A stretch of 64,000 nucleotides of DNA. It comes from Microglena sp. YARC. Lineage: Eukaryota; Chlorophyta; Chlorophyceae; Chlamydomonadales; Chlamydomonadaceae. Under the pieces are notes generated by a model. That model ran no database searches. It saw only the letters and a list, made by a program, of their open reading frames with translations, and was not told where the DNA came from. The DNA lies in the NCBI GenBank assembly GCA_022414725.1, contig CM039462.1:44764945-44828944 (forward strand), written 5' to 3'. Numbering within the stretch: position 1 is the stretch's first letter; the number at the start of each line of letters is the position of its first letter. Shown piece by piece: positions 1-8,364 of the stretch. The translations under genes and the position numbers were made by a program.

Positions 1-426
1 ATGTTCTGGTCATTGGGGAACATGTGCCTGAACAGGTTCACGAGGGTCTTCAGGTCAAGGCGAACATGCACCCGTTGGACATTGAAGATGGGCATCAATC
101 TGATACGACGTGCATCCATATCCTCCAACCGTGTCTGTATCCAATAATTAAACCGGACCATGGTCGGAAAGTCCATGTCTTTGCCATAGTTATGTTTGTG
201 TCCCAAGATTCAAATAATTTCCCTTTGAATGATTAGCGTCGGTCGTCCCGAAGCGCACATACCTGTCCGTCTCGTCCGTCTTCAGTGTGGGCAATCCGGC
301 TCCGCCGACCTCTGCGGTCGCGAACGAGTTCCATTCGGAAACGTCTCCCCCGCCTGCGGGAAGCTGTGACGTGTCCAAGTATATCTTCGGAGCCGTCAGA
401 ATCAAGGGGTTTCTTAAGTTCTGCAT
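1..426 (-). pseudogene. Unrecognised gene at left edge, frameshifted and partial
   Basis: On the minus strand a reading frame runs from an ATG at 426 to a stop at 190. A second open minus-strand frame, offset by one base, continues to the window edge and looks protein-like (aromatic and charged, with segments such as VRFNYWIQTRLEDMDARR). The simplest reading is one gene with a single-base frameshift near 190-200 that continues beyond position 1. I do not recognise the product. A longer minus-strand frame at 233-505 overlaps it and is probably a shadow. Confidence 0.35.
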
Positions 427-479
427 ACAATTGTTCTACAATATATATACTAAATATTTCTGAAATGTCCATGGTAGCT

Positions 480-1247
480 TTATACGTTGAAAAAAGAGAA
501 TGCAAATCCGAATGACACGCCTGTAACGACTGAGATCGTCATTGCGTTGCGCAGGATGGACACCATTTCTTTATTTTTCCCCTCTTCTGGAGAGTAGGAA
601 AGTGTAAATACCGCTGTCACTCCTGCGGCTAGTACTAGAAACTTTCTGAAGACTTCGAACGTCGTCCACGAATCGTGTCCGATAGTGAGCCAACGGATAT
701 TTGTATATTTCTGATCGATTTTACCAAGGACAAAGCTGATAACGGTTACTATCCCGATGTGCAAAGCGGCTATGATTACTTTAATGTTCTTTATGTTCGT
801 TTTGGGTAAGACGTACTTTGCGATGGAGAACATTACATGAATGGGCAAGATCATAGCACCCACGAACCACGGTACGGCACGGATGTCTATGGGACTGGGT
901 ACAATCCATGGAATCTTACAAATTATATTGTACACCAAAGATTGGGGTTTCGATAGAACTATGGACAATGCCATAGCCGGTGTTTGGCGTAACCGCTTGA
1001 ACACAGAGGCCACATGGCACTTGTTCGTGTCCAGTACGAACGATACAACGTAAATGAAGGCAGATATGCACAACACTTTCAATGCAAACCACTCTGCATC
1101 CTCCAGGATTCTCGAAACTTTTTTCTTTTCATTTTTCTTATCATCCTTGTGGTAAACGTGGATGACTATATATAGTAGAACGATTGCAATACATAGTATC
1201 AGGATGGCATATAACTCCATGGCGTATGTGTTATTACAACGCGCCAT
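480..1247 (-). CDS. Polytopic membrane protein, unknown function
   Basis: Predicted 255-residue protein with about six hydrophobic segments, near residues 11-30, 52-71, 125-145, 157-177, 200-219 and 235-255. The last one runs to the C-terminus (ends FSFFNV). A lysine-rich cytoplasmic-type loop (DDKKNEKKK) follows the first segment. The stop is TAA. The start lies only 5 bases from the end of the SWIB gene (1253) on the same strand, so the two could be read from a shared or tandem promoter. I recognise no family; it is plausibly a virion or host-membrane protein. Confidence 0.7.
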   Translation of the reverse strand: MARCNNTYAMELYAILILCIAIVLLYIVIHVYHKDDKKNEKKKVSRILEDAEWFALKVLCISAFIYVVSFVLDTNKCHVASVFKRLRQTPAMALSIVLSKPQSLVYNIICKIPWIVPSPIDIRAVPWFVGAMILPIHVMFSIAKYVLPKTNIKNIKVIIAALHIGIVTVISFVLGKIDQKYTNIRWLTIGHDSWTTFEVFRKFLVLAAGVTAVFTLSYSPEEGKNKEMVSILRNAMTISVVTGVSFGFAFSFFNV

Positions 1248-1252
1248 AAGAT

Positions 1253-1945
1253 TTAGGCAACGGCGACCGGCTTGTCTGCAGGTTGTTGGTGCTGCCCCTT
1301 AATAACGGTGAAATGGGGGTTGATGTACCTCTGCATGTTGAAGTAGTTAAGAATCACGTCGTCTTCGATATTCAGCAGAGACTTCAGCTTTGCGTCGGGT
1401 ACGATAATGCGTCCATCATCTGGAGACTGTAACTTGTTCTCCTTGATATATAGGTTCAACCCCTGTACGACATCTTTCCTCGAGACCTGATTATCGACCG
1501 AAAGACCCAGGAACTGTGCCATAGACTCGGACATTGAGCCTAGGGCGACCTTGCGAGGAACGGTGCTGCTTGGCGAAGCCTTCTTCTTGCGTCCGCTTGA
1601 AATAGAAGCACTGTGCACCTTGCAGATGCGCACATACTCCTTTTGCAGGATCTTGGTAATAGCGACGGCGTCCTTCATAACAATCGAGATGCTGGCGATC
1701 TTGTCGGCGAGCTCACCCAACTTAGATGTCATGACATCCACCTCAGCGACTGAGGTTGAGGTTGAGGGGGTCACGGTCTCCGTAGTTGTAATGGTCTCTG
1801 CAGTGGTCTCAGGAATGGTAACAGGAATGGTAACAGGTGGTGTGGTGGTAGACGATGATGTGGCAATGTCGCCCTTTTTGATATTTGCCATCTTGGTGAC
1901 TTTCTTGACGTTGTTGGAGTTGGAGTTGGAGTTGGTGGTGGCCAT
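1253..1945 (-). CDS. SWIB/MDM2-domain protein
   Basis: Predicted 230-residue protein. The N-terminal third is low-complexity (Asn/Ser then Thr/Pro-rich), followed by a helical linker near residues 75-110 and a basic patch (GRKKKA). The C-terminal half matches a SWIB domain: FLGLSVDNQVSRKDVVQGL, then YIKENKLQ, then a LKSLL...LNYFNMQRYINPHF ending. SWIB domains occur in SWI/SNF subunits and MDM2 and are frequent in giant viruses, where they probably act on host or viral chromatin or transcription. The gene sits next to the late transcription factor VLTF3 on the same strand, which fits a transcription role. Function in this virus is inferred. Confidence 0.8.
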   Translation of the reverse strand: MATTNSNSNSNNVKKVTKMANIKKGDIATSSSTTTPPVTIPVTIPETTAETITTTETVTPSTSTSVAEVDVMTSKLGELADKIASISIVMKDAVAITKILQKEYVRICKVHSASISSGRKKKASPSSTVPRKVALGSMSESMAQFLGLSVDNQVSRKDVVQGLNLYIKENKLQSPDDGRIIVPDAKLKSLLNIEDDVILNYFNMQRYINPHFTVIKGQHQQPADKPVAVA

Positions 1946-2029
1946 TGCGTTTTCTTTTTTGTTTGGGTAGATGAAGTATTGCAGAGGAATTTCTTTATAC
2001 CACTTTTCGGGTGTTGTCGGGTCCTGTTT

Positions 2030-3556
2030 TCATAATGACGGGATGAAGTCCCACCTGACATCCTCGCAAATTTTTTTCCATATCTGGTCTTGTTGGTAGA
2101 GTTTCTCTCTGGACTTCAGCAGGGGGAAGTTCACGAGATACTGATCCTTCTCTAGAAGCTGCATCATCTTGTGTAGGCAGTACGAGTACGACAAGAAGTT
2201 CTTCCTCTTTGGGGGCTGGTACTTAAGGAACGGGATTTGGATGGCGCAGAACATACATCGTACCTTGTCTTCCAGGTCGGGGGGCATGTGGATAGTGGGG
2301 ATTCCGTTAAGGCGGTGCATTATGTGCGGGATGTGTTCGTAGTACTTGTTGCTATCGATCTTCTTGAGTATAGCTCGGATCCGTTTAGGTGTCAGTGTGG
2401 CCATGTTCGTGATCTTCTGCTTTTTTATCTCCATGATGATGTTCATGAACACGTCCTCGGGGATCTCCGTTGTCTCCTTCCCCTGAACCTGGTTAAGCCA
2501 CTCGTTCAAGTGATTGATGCGTTTGTAGGCAAAGCACGCGGCATCCTTGGGAGGGTCCTTGTATGTCGGTTTGTCGTGATCGATCAATATGTATTCGACG
2601 GATCTACACTGCATGCACACGATGCACCCGTCTTGCATATTCAGCATGTGCTGGGTCGATTCGCAGTGAGGGCACACGCGATCAACTCCTGAGGTTCCAA
2701 ATGCTCGTGTACTATCATCCTGCTGAACCGTAGGGGTGCGCATAGGGCCGTCATCGTAGGCTATCGCTATGTAGCGGTCCAATAAGGTAGCACGGTCTGT
2801 GTCGTTGTGGGGAATTTTGGTTGACGCGCCCTCGTGACTCGATATGGATGGTGATGAGGAGACTGGTGAAATATTGTGCGAATAAGAAAGTGATGTCGCT
2901 GTCGAAATCGATGTTAAAGATGCGGATGTCGAAATCATCGATGTTGGTGACGAGGATGATGATGATGATCCGACCTTCCCCAAAAAGTACGTCAAAATAC
3001 CAGATGTAGATGACGAGTACGAATTGAGTGACGATGACGGCGACGACACAACCGTGCTTGTATCCGATTTCTTTGGAAACTGACTCTCAAGAACGTCGTT
3101 CCCATCTTTTTTGGAGTCGTTCTTGTTCGAGTCGATGATTTCGTAGTATTTGTATAGAATGTCTCCTGTGCGGAGAAAGTAGTCGTTCTCGTCACCACTG
3201 TTTTGCAAGTATTTGACTTGTTGACGGGTGGTGTGCAGACGGTCGGACAGCGTCGCGAAACGCTCGAAATCGTGGTCTGCCCATGCGCTCCTCGGCGTGT
3301 TCTCCGTCATTTTATTTAGTTCGCTTTGGATGCAATCTTGGTCGGAACGCATTGACGCAAGTTGCGATTGTTTCATGCGCATGTGACAAAGATGTTTTGT
3401 GTGCCTAGCATCAAGGGTCCTCTTTACGTCCACGGATGATGATGATGCAGAGGAAGAAATACCGTGAATGTTGCGTCCGGGCTTGACATTTTTGTAGGTA
3501 CACGAAGCAATGTTGCTATTCGTGCGGTGGATGTCAGAAGTCATCACACAGAGCAC
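2030..3556 (-). CDS. Late transcription factor VLTF3-like protein
   Basis: Predicted 508-residue protein. A Ser-rich low-complexity region lies near residues 160-250. Next comes a zinc ribbon, CPHCESTQHML...CIVCMQC (two CxxC pairs), then a helical region with KRINHLNEWLNQVQGKE, LTPKRIRAILKKI and a CMFCAIQ motif, ending in ICEDVRWDFIPSL. This order (zinc ribbon plus helical C-terminal domain) is that of the poxvirus A2L/VLTF3 family, one of the near-universal hallmark genes of Nucleocytoviricota. It activates late viral gene transcription in virus factories. The extended N-terminus (about 280 residues before the ribbon) is longer than in poxviruses. The frame is intact, unlike many genes in the window. 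Confidence 0.9.
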   Translation of the reverse strand: MLCVMTSDIHRTNSNIASCTYKNVKPGRNIHGISSSASSSSVDVKRTLDARHTKHLCHMRMKQSQLASMRSDQDCIQSELNKMTENTPRSAWADHDFERFATLSDRLHTTRQQVKYLQNSGDENDYFLRTGDILYKYYEIIDSNKNDSKKDGNDVLESQFPKKSDTSTVVSSPSSSLNSYSSSTSGILTYFLGKVGSSSSSSSPTSMISTSASLTSISTATSLSYSHNISPVSSSPSISSHEGASTKIPHNDTDRATLLDRYIAIAYDDGPMRTPTVQQDDSTRAFGTSGVDRVCPHCESTQHMLNMQDGCIVCMQCRSVEYILIDHDKPTYKDPPKDAACFAYKRINHLNEWLNQVQGKETTEIPEDVFMNIIMEIKKQKITNMATLTPKRIRAILKKIDSNKYYEHIPHIMHRLNGIPTIHMPPDLEDKVRCMFCAIQIPFLKYQPPKRKNFLSYSYCLHKMMQLLEKDQYLVNFPLLKSREKLYQQDQIWKKICEDVRWDFIPSL

Positions 3557-3636
3557 ATACAGTATAAAAAAAAATGTGCTTATGCATTATTTTGGCCCAT
3601 TTTAAACTTAGTGGTTGGTAGGAGATCATTGCAACA
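3557..3636. promoter_or_regulatory. Divergent promoter region between VLTF3 and S74 protein
   Basis: Only 80 bases separate two divergent start codons, so this stretch must hold both promoters. It is AT-rich, with an A-run (about 3562-3573) and a TTTTAAA block. I cannot define a consensus from this window. Confidence 0.4.
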
Positions 3637-5073
3637 ATGAACAATGTAAGACGAAATGCTATCGTGTTGAGAGGTACAGCGCCTCGTATAGAAGCTGACG
3701 CCGCATCTCTTAACATTATTGTAGCCCAACACGACAACACATTGGTAGGCAGTAACATCAGCAGCAACATTGATTACAACAACAACACTGCATCTTTCGT
3801 CTTCTCCCGAGGGAGCAATGTGACCTACCTCATAGAGAGTCAATCTAATGACGGAGTTCACGTCTGTGTCACAGACCTGAAGTCGTCTGAACTCGGGCCT
3901 ACCACATGGCCACGAGCGGATCCTTACATGTCCTTCAGGACTACATATGACCAAGAGGTCATGCGCATTAACGCAGGGGGGCTCAAATGCACGACGTTCA
4001 ACGCCGACGTTTACGCATCCCTATCGAGCTCATTCAACAGCGCTAACGTGTTCCGCCCTCCTAGCGAGTACGCGCTATCGGAAGCCTACATCACCCTATC
4101 AAACATGGTCGTCAAACGAACGGTATCACTTTCAAGCAACGCTGTTCTGGATGACTTATCGATTGTGGACTCTTACATTTCAGAATCTGTATTGGAGGCG
4201 CCTACTGCATCCGCCCTTAGAGGCGCCTACTACTCGCTCAGCAACCAAATGGCTTTGAACTTCGCTCATCAAGCCATCGCTATGAAACTCGACTCCAATC
4301 TATTTGAAGCTGCGTCGTCGATCCCTCCGTTCCTGCCGACGGATATGTGGCTGACATCAACCGACGTGCAACCGCGTTTCCGATTCGACAATGACGGAAG
4401 CACATGGATAGCGACCTCGTCCAACTTGACATTTTTCGACAACGTGATGCAGAGACAGATCGCAACACTGTCAAGCGACGGCTCTCTTTTTCTGCGAAAG
4501 GACGCGAATTTTTGCGGCGACCTCACAGTCGAAGGGGGCGTTAGTCTGGGGTCGGATGTCGTCATCACACACGATGGGAGCAACGTCGGTGTCAACATGC
4601 CGCACGGGACTGTGCCGACATACACGCTCCACGTTAACGGAAGCGTATTCTCTACGCAACAAATTTTCGCATTGTCCGACAGACGTGTTAAGACTGATAT
4701 CAAGCGGATAGATGACCCATTGGATATTGTAGAAGCGATAAACGGGTACACGTTCAAAATGAACGGAAAAGCGTGCGTGGGTGTCATCGCGCAGGAGGTA
4801 AACACTGTCATGCCTGAAGCCGTCTCGATGGTCAATAACGGTAAGGATGACCTCATGTCCGTCTCATACGACGGTCTCGTCGGGGTCCTTTTCGAGGCAG
4901 TGAAGAAACTGTCATTGGATGTGCAGGAGCTCAGGTGTCAAATATTGTCACAAGACTCTACGAAGTTGTCACATGACTCTACGACACTGTCACAAGACTC
5001 TACGAAGTTGTCACATGACTCTACGACACTGTCACAAGAATCTACGAAGCCGGAGCTTATGTTCGTTGCTTGA
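3637..5073 (+). CDS. Virion fibre/tailspike-like protein with S74 autoprocessing chaperone domain
   Basis: Predicted 478-residue protein. Most of it is Ser/Asn-rich, beta-type sequence with no recognised domain. Residues about 345-430 form a peptidase S74 (endosialidase-type intramolecular chaperone) domain: FALSDRRVKTDIKRIDDP, then INGYTFKMNGK, then GVIAQEVNTVMPEAV. The Ser of the LSD motif is the expected self-cleavage residue. These domains trimerise fibre proteins and then cut themselves off; in giant viruses they occur in predicted surface fibre proteins. A 21-base tandem repeat encodes the last 34 residues or so. A second S74 protein lies at 26739-28430. Host-surface binding is an inference. 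Confidence 0.8.
   Translation: MNNVRRNAIVLRGTAPRIEADAASLNIIVAQHDNTLVGSNISSNIDYNNNTASFVFSRGSNVTYLIESQSNDGVHVCVTDLKSSELGPTTWPRADPYMSFRTTYDQEVMRINAGGLKCTTFNADVYASLSSSFNSANVFRPPSEYALSEAYITLSNMVVKRTVSLSSNAVLDDLSIVDSYISESVLEAPTASALRGAYYSLSNQMALNFAHQAIAMKLDSNLFEAASSIPPFLPTDMWLTSTDVQPRFRFDNDGSTWIATSSNLTFFDNVMQRQIATLSSDGSLFLRKDANFCGDLTVEGGVSLGSDVVITHDGSNVGVNMPHGTVPTYTLHVNGSVFSTQQIFALSDRRVKTDIKRIDDPLDIVEAINGYTFKMNGKACVGVIAQEVNTVMPEAVSMVNNGKDDLMSVSYDGLVGVLFEAVKKLSLDVQELRCQILSQDSTKLSHDSTTLSQDSTKLSHDSTTLSQESTKPELMFVA
4948..5049 (+). repeat. Coding tandem repeat in the S74 protein tail
   Basis: About five units of 21 bases encode alternating SQDSTKL and SHDSTTL heptads just before the stop. The two heptads alternate as a 42-base higher-order unit. 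Such repeats vary in copy number between strains. Confidence 0.9.
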
Positions 5074-5538
5074 ATCGGTAATACCGTTGTGTGTGTTTGT
5101 TTGTTTGTTAGTCCCATGTTCATATTGGTGTGTCTGAGGAATCAAGTTACGGGACTTGTGAAGAACATTCGGTTGTTGGACACTTTCTTGTTGTTGTTGT
5201 TGTTGTTGTACGTGTTCTTGTGTATAGTTGTAGTTGGTAGCAGAGTTGGTGGGTACATCGTACTTCTCAAATGTCTTAATTCTTTCAGTGAGGTACGCGA
5301 GCGAGGACTGCATGCTAGCGATGGCGCATTCGACACGAAATAGTTGTTGCTGATGGCTATGAAGTTGATGTTGCACCTGGCGTCTGAATTCCTCTGGAAT
5401 AACCGGAAGTGGGGTGCTACATTGATTATTGACCATCTCGGTATGGAGATTGTGATCTGCTACGATTGGAGACGCGCGGTTAAACGCGTACTCCCATGAT
5501 GCGGGCTCGGGTACATGGTACATGTTTACAAAACGCAC
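5032..5538 (-). CDS. Glutamine-rich coiled-coil protein, unknown
   Basis: Predicted 168-residue protein overlapping the 3' end of the S74 gene by 42 bases in convergent orientation. Residues about 45-90 look like an alpha-helical coiled coil (RRQVQHQLHSHQQQ then AIASMQSSLAYLTERIKTFE), followed by a Gln tract and a basic tail. I recognise no family. It divides the 5.5 kb intergenic region with the MC1-like gene on the opposite strand, which begins 53 bases away. Confidence 0.5.
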   Translation of the reverse strand: MRFVNMYHVPEPASWEYAFNRASPIVADHNLHTEMVNNQCSTPLPVIPEEFRRQVQHQLHSHQQQLFRVECAIASMQSSLAYLTERIKTFEKYDVPTNSATNYNYTQEHVQQQQQQQESVQQPNVLHKSRNLIPQTHQYEHGTNKQTNTHNGITDSSNEHKLRLRRFL

Positions 5539-5560
5539 AGCAATTTTTTATATGTTAACA

Positions 5561-5568
5561 ATATATAC
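5561..5568 (+). promoter_or_regulatory. TATA-like box upstream of MC1-like gene
   Basis: ATATATAC lies about 23 bases before the ATG at 5592. A similar TTATATAC lies at 12504-12511, about 11 bases before the ATG at 12523. Both genes resemble structural or DNA-packing proteins, so a late promoter is possible, but two instances do not establish a motif. Confidence 0.3.
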
Positions 5569-5591
5569 ATCTGCGCACACACGCATACAAC

Positions 5592-5909
5592 ATGTCAAGA
5601 CCACAAGAAGAGAAGAAAGAGAAGAAAGAGAAGAAGGACACCTTCTATACTCTAGTGAATAGGGACGGTGGTGAGGAGGGTCGTTACAAGGGAAATGGTG
5701 GCCCTGCCACAGCTGCCAGTAAGGCAGCCAGCCGTCGCTTCGGAGATAACAATAATATAAGAGTTACCGTGCGAGAGCTAGGGACAGACAAGACATTTAG
5801 TTACCATGCTACTCGTGTGAAGCTAGATAAGCCATTCATCTCTACACTAGATAATGGCGATACAATCGAAAGGAAATTCAGGACACACGTTAAGGCCATT
5901 GGCAATTAA
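5592..5909 (+). CDS. MC1-like DNA-architectural protein
   Basis: Predicted 105-residue basic protein. A lysine/glutamate-rich N-terminus (EEKKEKKEKKD) precedes a region that matches the pattern of methanogen chromosomal protein MC1: FYTLVNRDGGEEGRYKGN, AASKAASRRF, RVTVRELGTDKTFSYHATRV. MC1 is a monomeric protein that bends DNA and substitutes for histones in some archaea; homologues are known in some giant viruses, where they probably condense virion DNA. The basic composition and TATA-like upstream sequence fit abundant late expression. The stop is followed directly by a degenerate MITE (5911-6092). Confidence 0.72.
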   Translation: MSRPQEEKKEKKEKKDTFYTLVNRDGGEEGRYKGNGGPATAASKAASRRFGDNNNIRVTVRELGTDKTFSYHATRVKLDKPFISTLDNGDTIERKFRTHVKAIGN

Positions 5910-5910
5910 A

Positions 5911-6092
5911 CCGGTACAGTGAACCGCTTAAGTGCGACTGGTCCTTCAATGGACACTCTCGAAAGTACTGACAAAATAACGATACGGAGTCTGCATGATG
6001 GATAGCCGTGATCTAAAACGATTCTCGTTAACATCTTGCAATTTGTTGATTCAAAATCGTTGTTCCACTGCCCCGTGGTATTCCGTCTCTAA
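5911..6092 (+). mobile_element. Degenerate family-A MITE fragment
   Basis: About 180 bases match the inner and right part of the complete elements at 43099-43535 and 43891-44332 (shared CTTAAGTGCG, GGTCCTTCAATGGACACTCT and CCACTGCCCCGTGG). The left terminus is missing and internal deletions are present. It fills the gap between the MC1-like gene and the VLTF2 stop. Confidence 0.75.
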
Positions 6093-7220
6093 GCGTTATT
6101 GAATGTCAGCTTCATGGATTGGTCCAACGTGACCTTGTTGCTGCCGATGAGAGGCTTGCTACGCTTCAACTTGATCTTCTCCTGAAACTTGCATACCCTG
6201 TTCTTGTCTAGCGAAATGTAGCGGTACTCGCTGTGCATGTCCTGCTCATTCAGCTCTTCTGCTTGCTGGACAATGGATAGCATCGGTGTTGTGTTCACGA
6301 TCACGTGCTTGTCAGTGGTGCTCCTGAAGTCTTCGATTTGCATGTGTCCGCCGAACATGTCGAGAGCGAGACGATCTGGCGCCGCCTTCACGGGCACCTG
6401 TGTGAATCCCATGCGCGTTGCCATATTGTTTATCAGGGTGTACCTAGCGAGACGTTCGTCAGTGTTGTCGCGGCTTGCGAAATTGTATGCGCATGCGCAC
6501 TCGAGGCTGCAAAAGCAACCTATCACATGGAACTTCCTGTCCGCTTCCATGTTCATCTTCGTAGGGAGTCCGAATGGCACGCCGATGAACTTGTGGCAGC
6601 ACCAGTAGCAGCTAACGTTGGTGCTCGACGGCCACTCGCCGTTCCTGCTTTTCTCTCCAAAGTCGGCAAGAAGGCGAGTCACGCCTTGGTTCTTGAATAC
6701 TCCGCCTCCGCCTCCTACGGAGCGCGCGAGAGATGGCTCCGCCGCCTTCGTATCGGATCCTCCTTGATCCTCATATGGTGAAGAGAAGGGAGGGATATGA
6801 GGATCCGTGTGTGGGATGCTGCTGTAGTTGCATTGCCGAGATCTGTCAAACACGAATGCGTTCTCCTTGTTGTATGGGTGAGGTGGCGGCGTGTACGGGT
6901 CGATATCAGGAACATGTGCATCTTCCTTATCTGTTGAATGCAAACAATCATCCTTATCCTTGGGCTGGGGTGGCACGTAGAGGTGCATAATGGAGCTCCT
7001 CACACCGTCATCGTTAGATGTTGAAGGTACCGCCAAATGGTCGCGGACGTGGGAGTACGAAGAATGGACATATGTAGAATCCTCTTCCTCGGCGGTGGAT
7101 GTTGACTTGAAGAACTTGGCAATACTGGGTTGTTGTTTTTTTTGACACCGAAGAAGTGTCACAAGCCTCTCCGTCACCAACACCCTTGGCGGTGGCCTGT
7201 TTTTTTTTCCGGCCGCTCAT
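6089..7220 (-). CDS. Late transcription factor VLTF2-like protein, probable frameshift near the N-terminus
   Basis: The C-terminal part has the VLTF2 (poxvirus A1L-like) pattern: CYWCCHKFIGVPFGLPTK, then FHVIGCFCSLECACAYNF, a CxxC...CxxxC zinc-binding FCS/MYM-like module, then a helical domain. VLTF2 is a late gene transactivator of large DNA viruses. The frame holding this module has an unconvincing ATG at 7183, whereas an ATG at 7220 in another frame begins a good basic N-terminus (MSGRKKKQATAKG). The two frames meet at a run of eight T (7136-7143), so one missing or extra T, real or a sequencing error, probably separates them. Just after the junction lies QPSIAKFF, which fits a PCNA-binding PIP box. 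The middle is Pro/Asp-rich and disordered. Confidence 0.8.
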
Positions 7221-7261
7221 GACGCTATGTGTATGCTAATGATTTCAAGTACATTTAATGT

Positions 7262-7939
7262 TTATACTCGCAGATTACACATGTCTTGTCGAATACTCAT
7301 GGGTGTTTTGGGGGCTGATTTAAGACACGCGCCCATGAGAACCGCCTGGACGGTGTTGTCCACTGTGCGTTCCACGTCTCTCTTCAGTGCGGCATCTGAT
7401 GCGATGCGGTCGATATCGCTGATTGTGATATATATCTGACGGATATTCCCGCGTCCACATGTTGCCGCTGACTCGAATACAATGTTCGTGTGCGGATTTA
7501 CACGGAGCAATAGCCTTTCCACTCGTCGCGCGTCCAACATGTCATCCTTGCACCACGATAACACTCCTAAGGCGGGTGGTGTTGACTCGCGGGACATGAT
7601 TGACACGACGTTCGCGCCTGGCACCTCGTGTACTCCCAACACCTCGTCGACCTTGACACGACCACCACTTTTGCATGATGCCGATGTCTCCATGGTAAGA
7701 ACCGCCCCGCTTTCCTTGCTTATAGAGCGATAGACGATAGTTGAATATATCTTGTGCGAGTACGCGAGGTGTCGCGCAGCCTTGTCAAGATGCATCACGA
7801 ATCGTTCAAACGGGATATCCAAGTGAAACGAAAAAACAGGTGATGCATTCGCAACCATACGTCGTGTAAACAGGCACATGCGAACGTGGTTTGCACCAGA
7901 TGCAACTGCGTCATCGACGAACGAAGAGGCACGCATCAT
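7262..7939 (-). CDS. Unrecognised soluble protein, 225 residues
   Basis: An intact frame with ordinary composition, mixed alpha/beta, no membrane segment and no motif I recognise. Notable segments are RMCLFTRRMVANASPVFSFH and ITISDIDRIASDAALKRDVE. It is transcribed on the same strand as VLTF2 (7220) with a 41-base gap. The stop is TAA. Function unknown. Confidence 0.6.
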   Translation of the reverse strand: MMRASSFVDDAVASGANHVRMCLFTRRMVANASPVFSFHLDIPFERFVMHLDKAARHLAYSHKIYSTIVYRSISKESGAVLTMETSASCKSGGRVKVDEVLGVHEVPGANVVSIMSRESTPPALGVLSWCKDDMLDARRVERLLLRVNPHTNIVFESAATCGRGNIRQIYITISDIDRIASDAALKRDVERTVDNTVQAVLMGACLKSAPKTPMSIRQDMCNLRV

Positions 7940-8016
7940 TGGATACCCTAAACATTAATTGTAACGCGCTCAATCTTTTACACTCTTTGTAATACAGTTC
8001 CACTTTCAAATGTTCC

Positions 8017-8205
8017 TACAGTCGGAGACGCAATTTGTGGGACGACCGGTGACCGAACCCAATGGGTAGATCAGCTAAAGGCGAGTACGTATTTTTGCCC
8101 TTCATATCGGTATTTCAGCATTTAAGCTGGTGGGTCGGTCGGTTTAGCGCTCACACTCGCCTCGATGGAAACTGTGGTTTTGGGGGGAGGCGAGGGAACA
8201 CAGAA
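8017..8205 (-). mobile_element. Terminal remnant of a Fanzor element
   Basis: The sequence begins TACAGTCGGAGACGCAAT and is nearly identical to the terminus at 40866-40985 that follows the intact Fanzor gene, including GGGTAGATCAGCTAAAGGCG and TATTTCAGCATTTAAGCTGG. Only the 3' end and a scrap of the C-terminal coding region survive. The conservation of this non-coding end in several places marks it as the transposon end and possibly part of the guide RNA. Confidence 0.75.
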
Positions 8206-8208
8206 TTC

Positions 8209-8283
8209 CAGGCCACACAGGAACCGCAGGCCACACAGGAACCGCATGGCCACACAGGAACAGCAGGCCACACAGGAACCGCA
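8209..8283 (+). repeat. 18-base tandem repeat
   Basis: Four close copies of AGGCCACACAGGAACCGC, one slightly longer. It abuts the Fanzor remnant and precedes the 25-residue repeat gene. No coding role is evident. Confidence 0.85.
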
Positions 8284-8364
8284 TCGATATACCCTGTACC
8301 CTGTTGTACCGATGAAAAAATGTACTAATACCGATGCAATGCCATCTCGTCGTCATTCATTATC

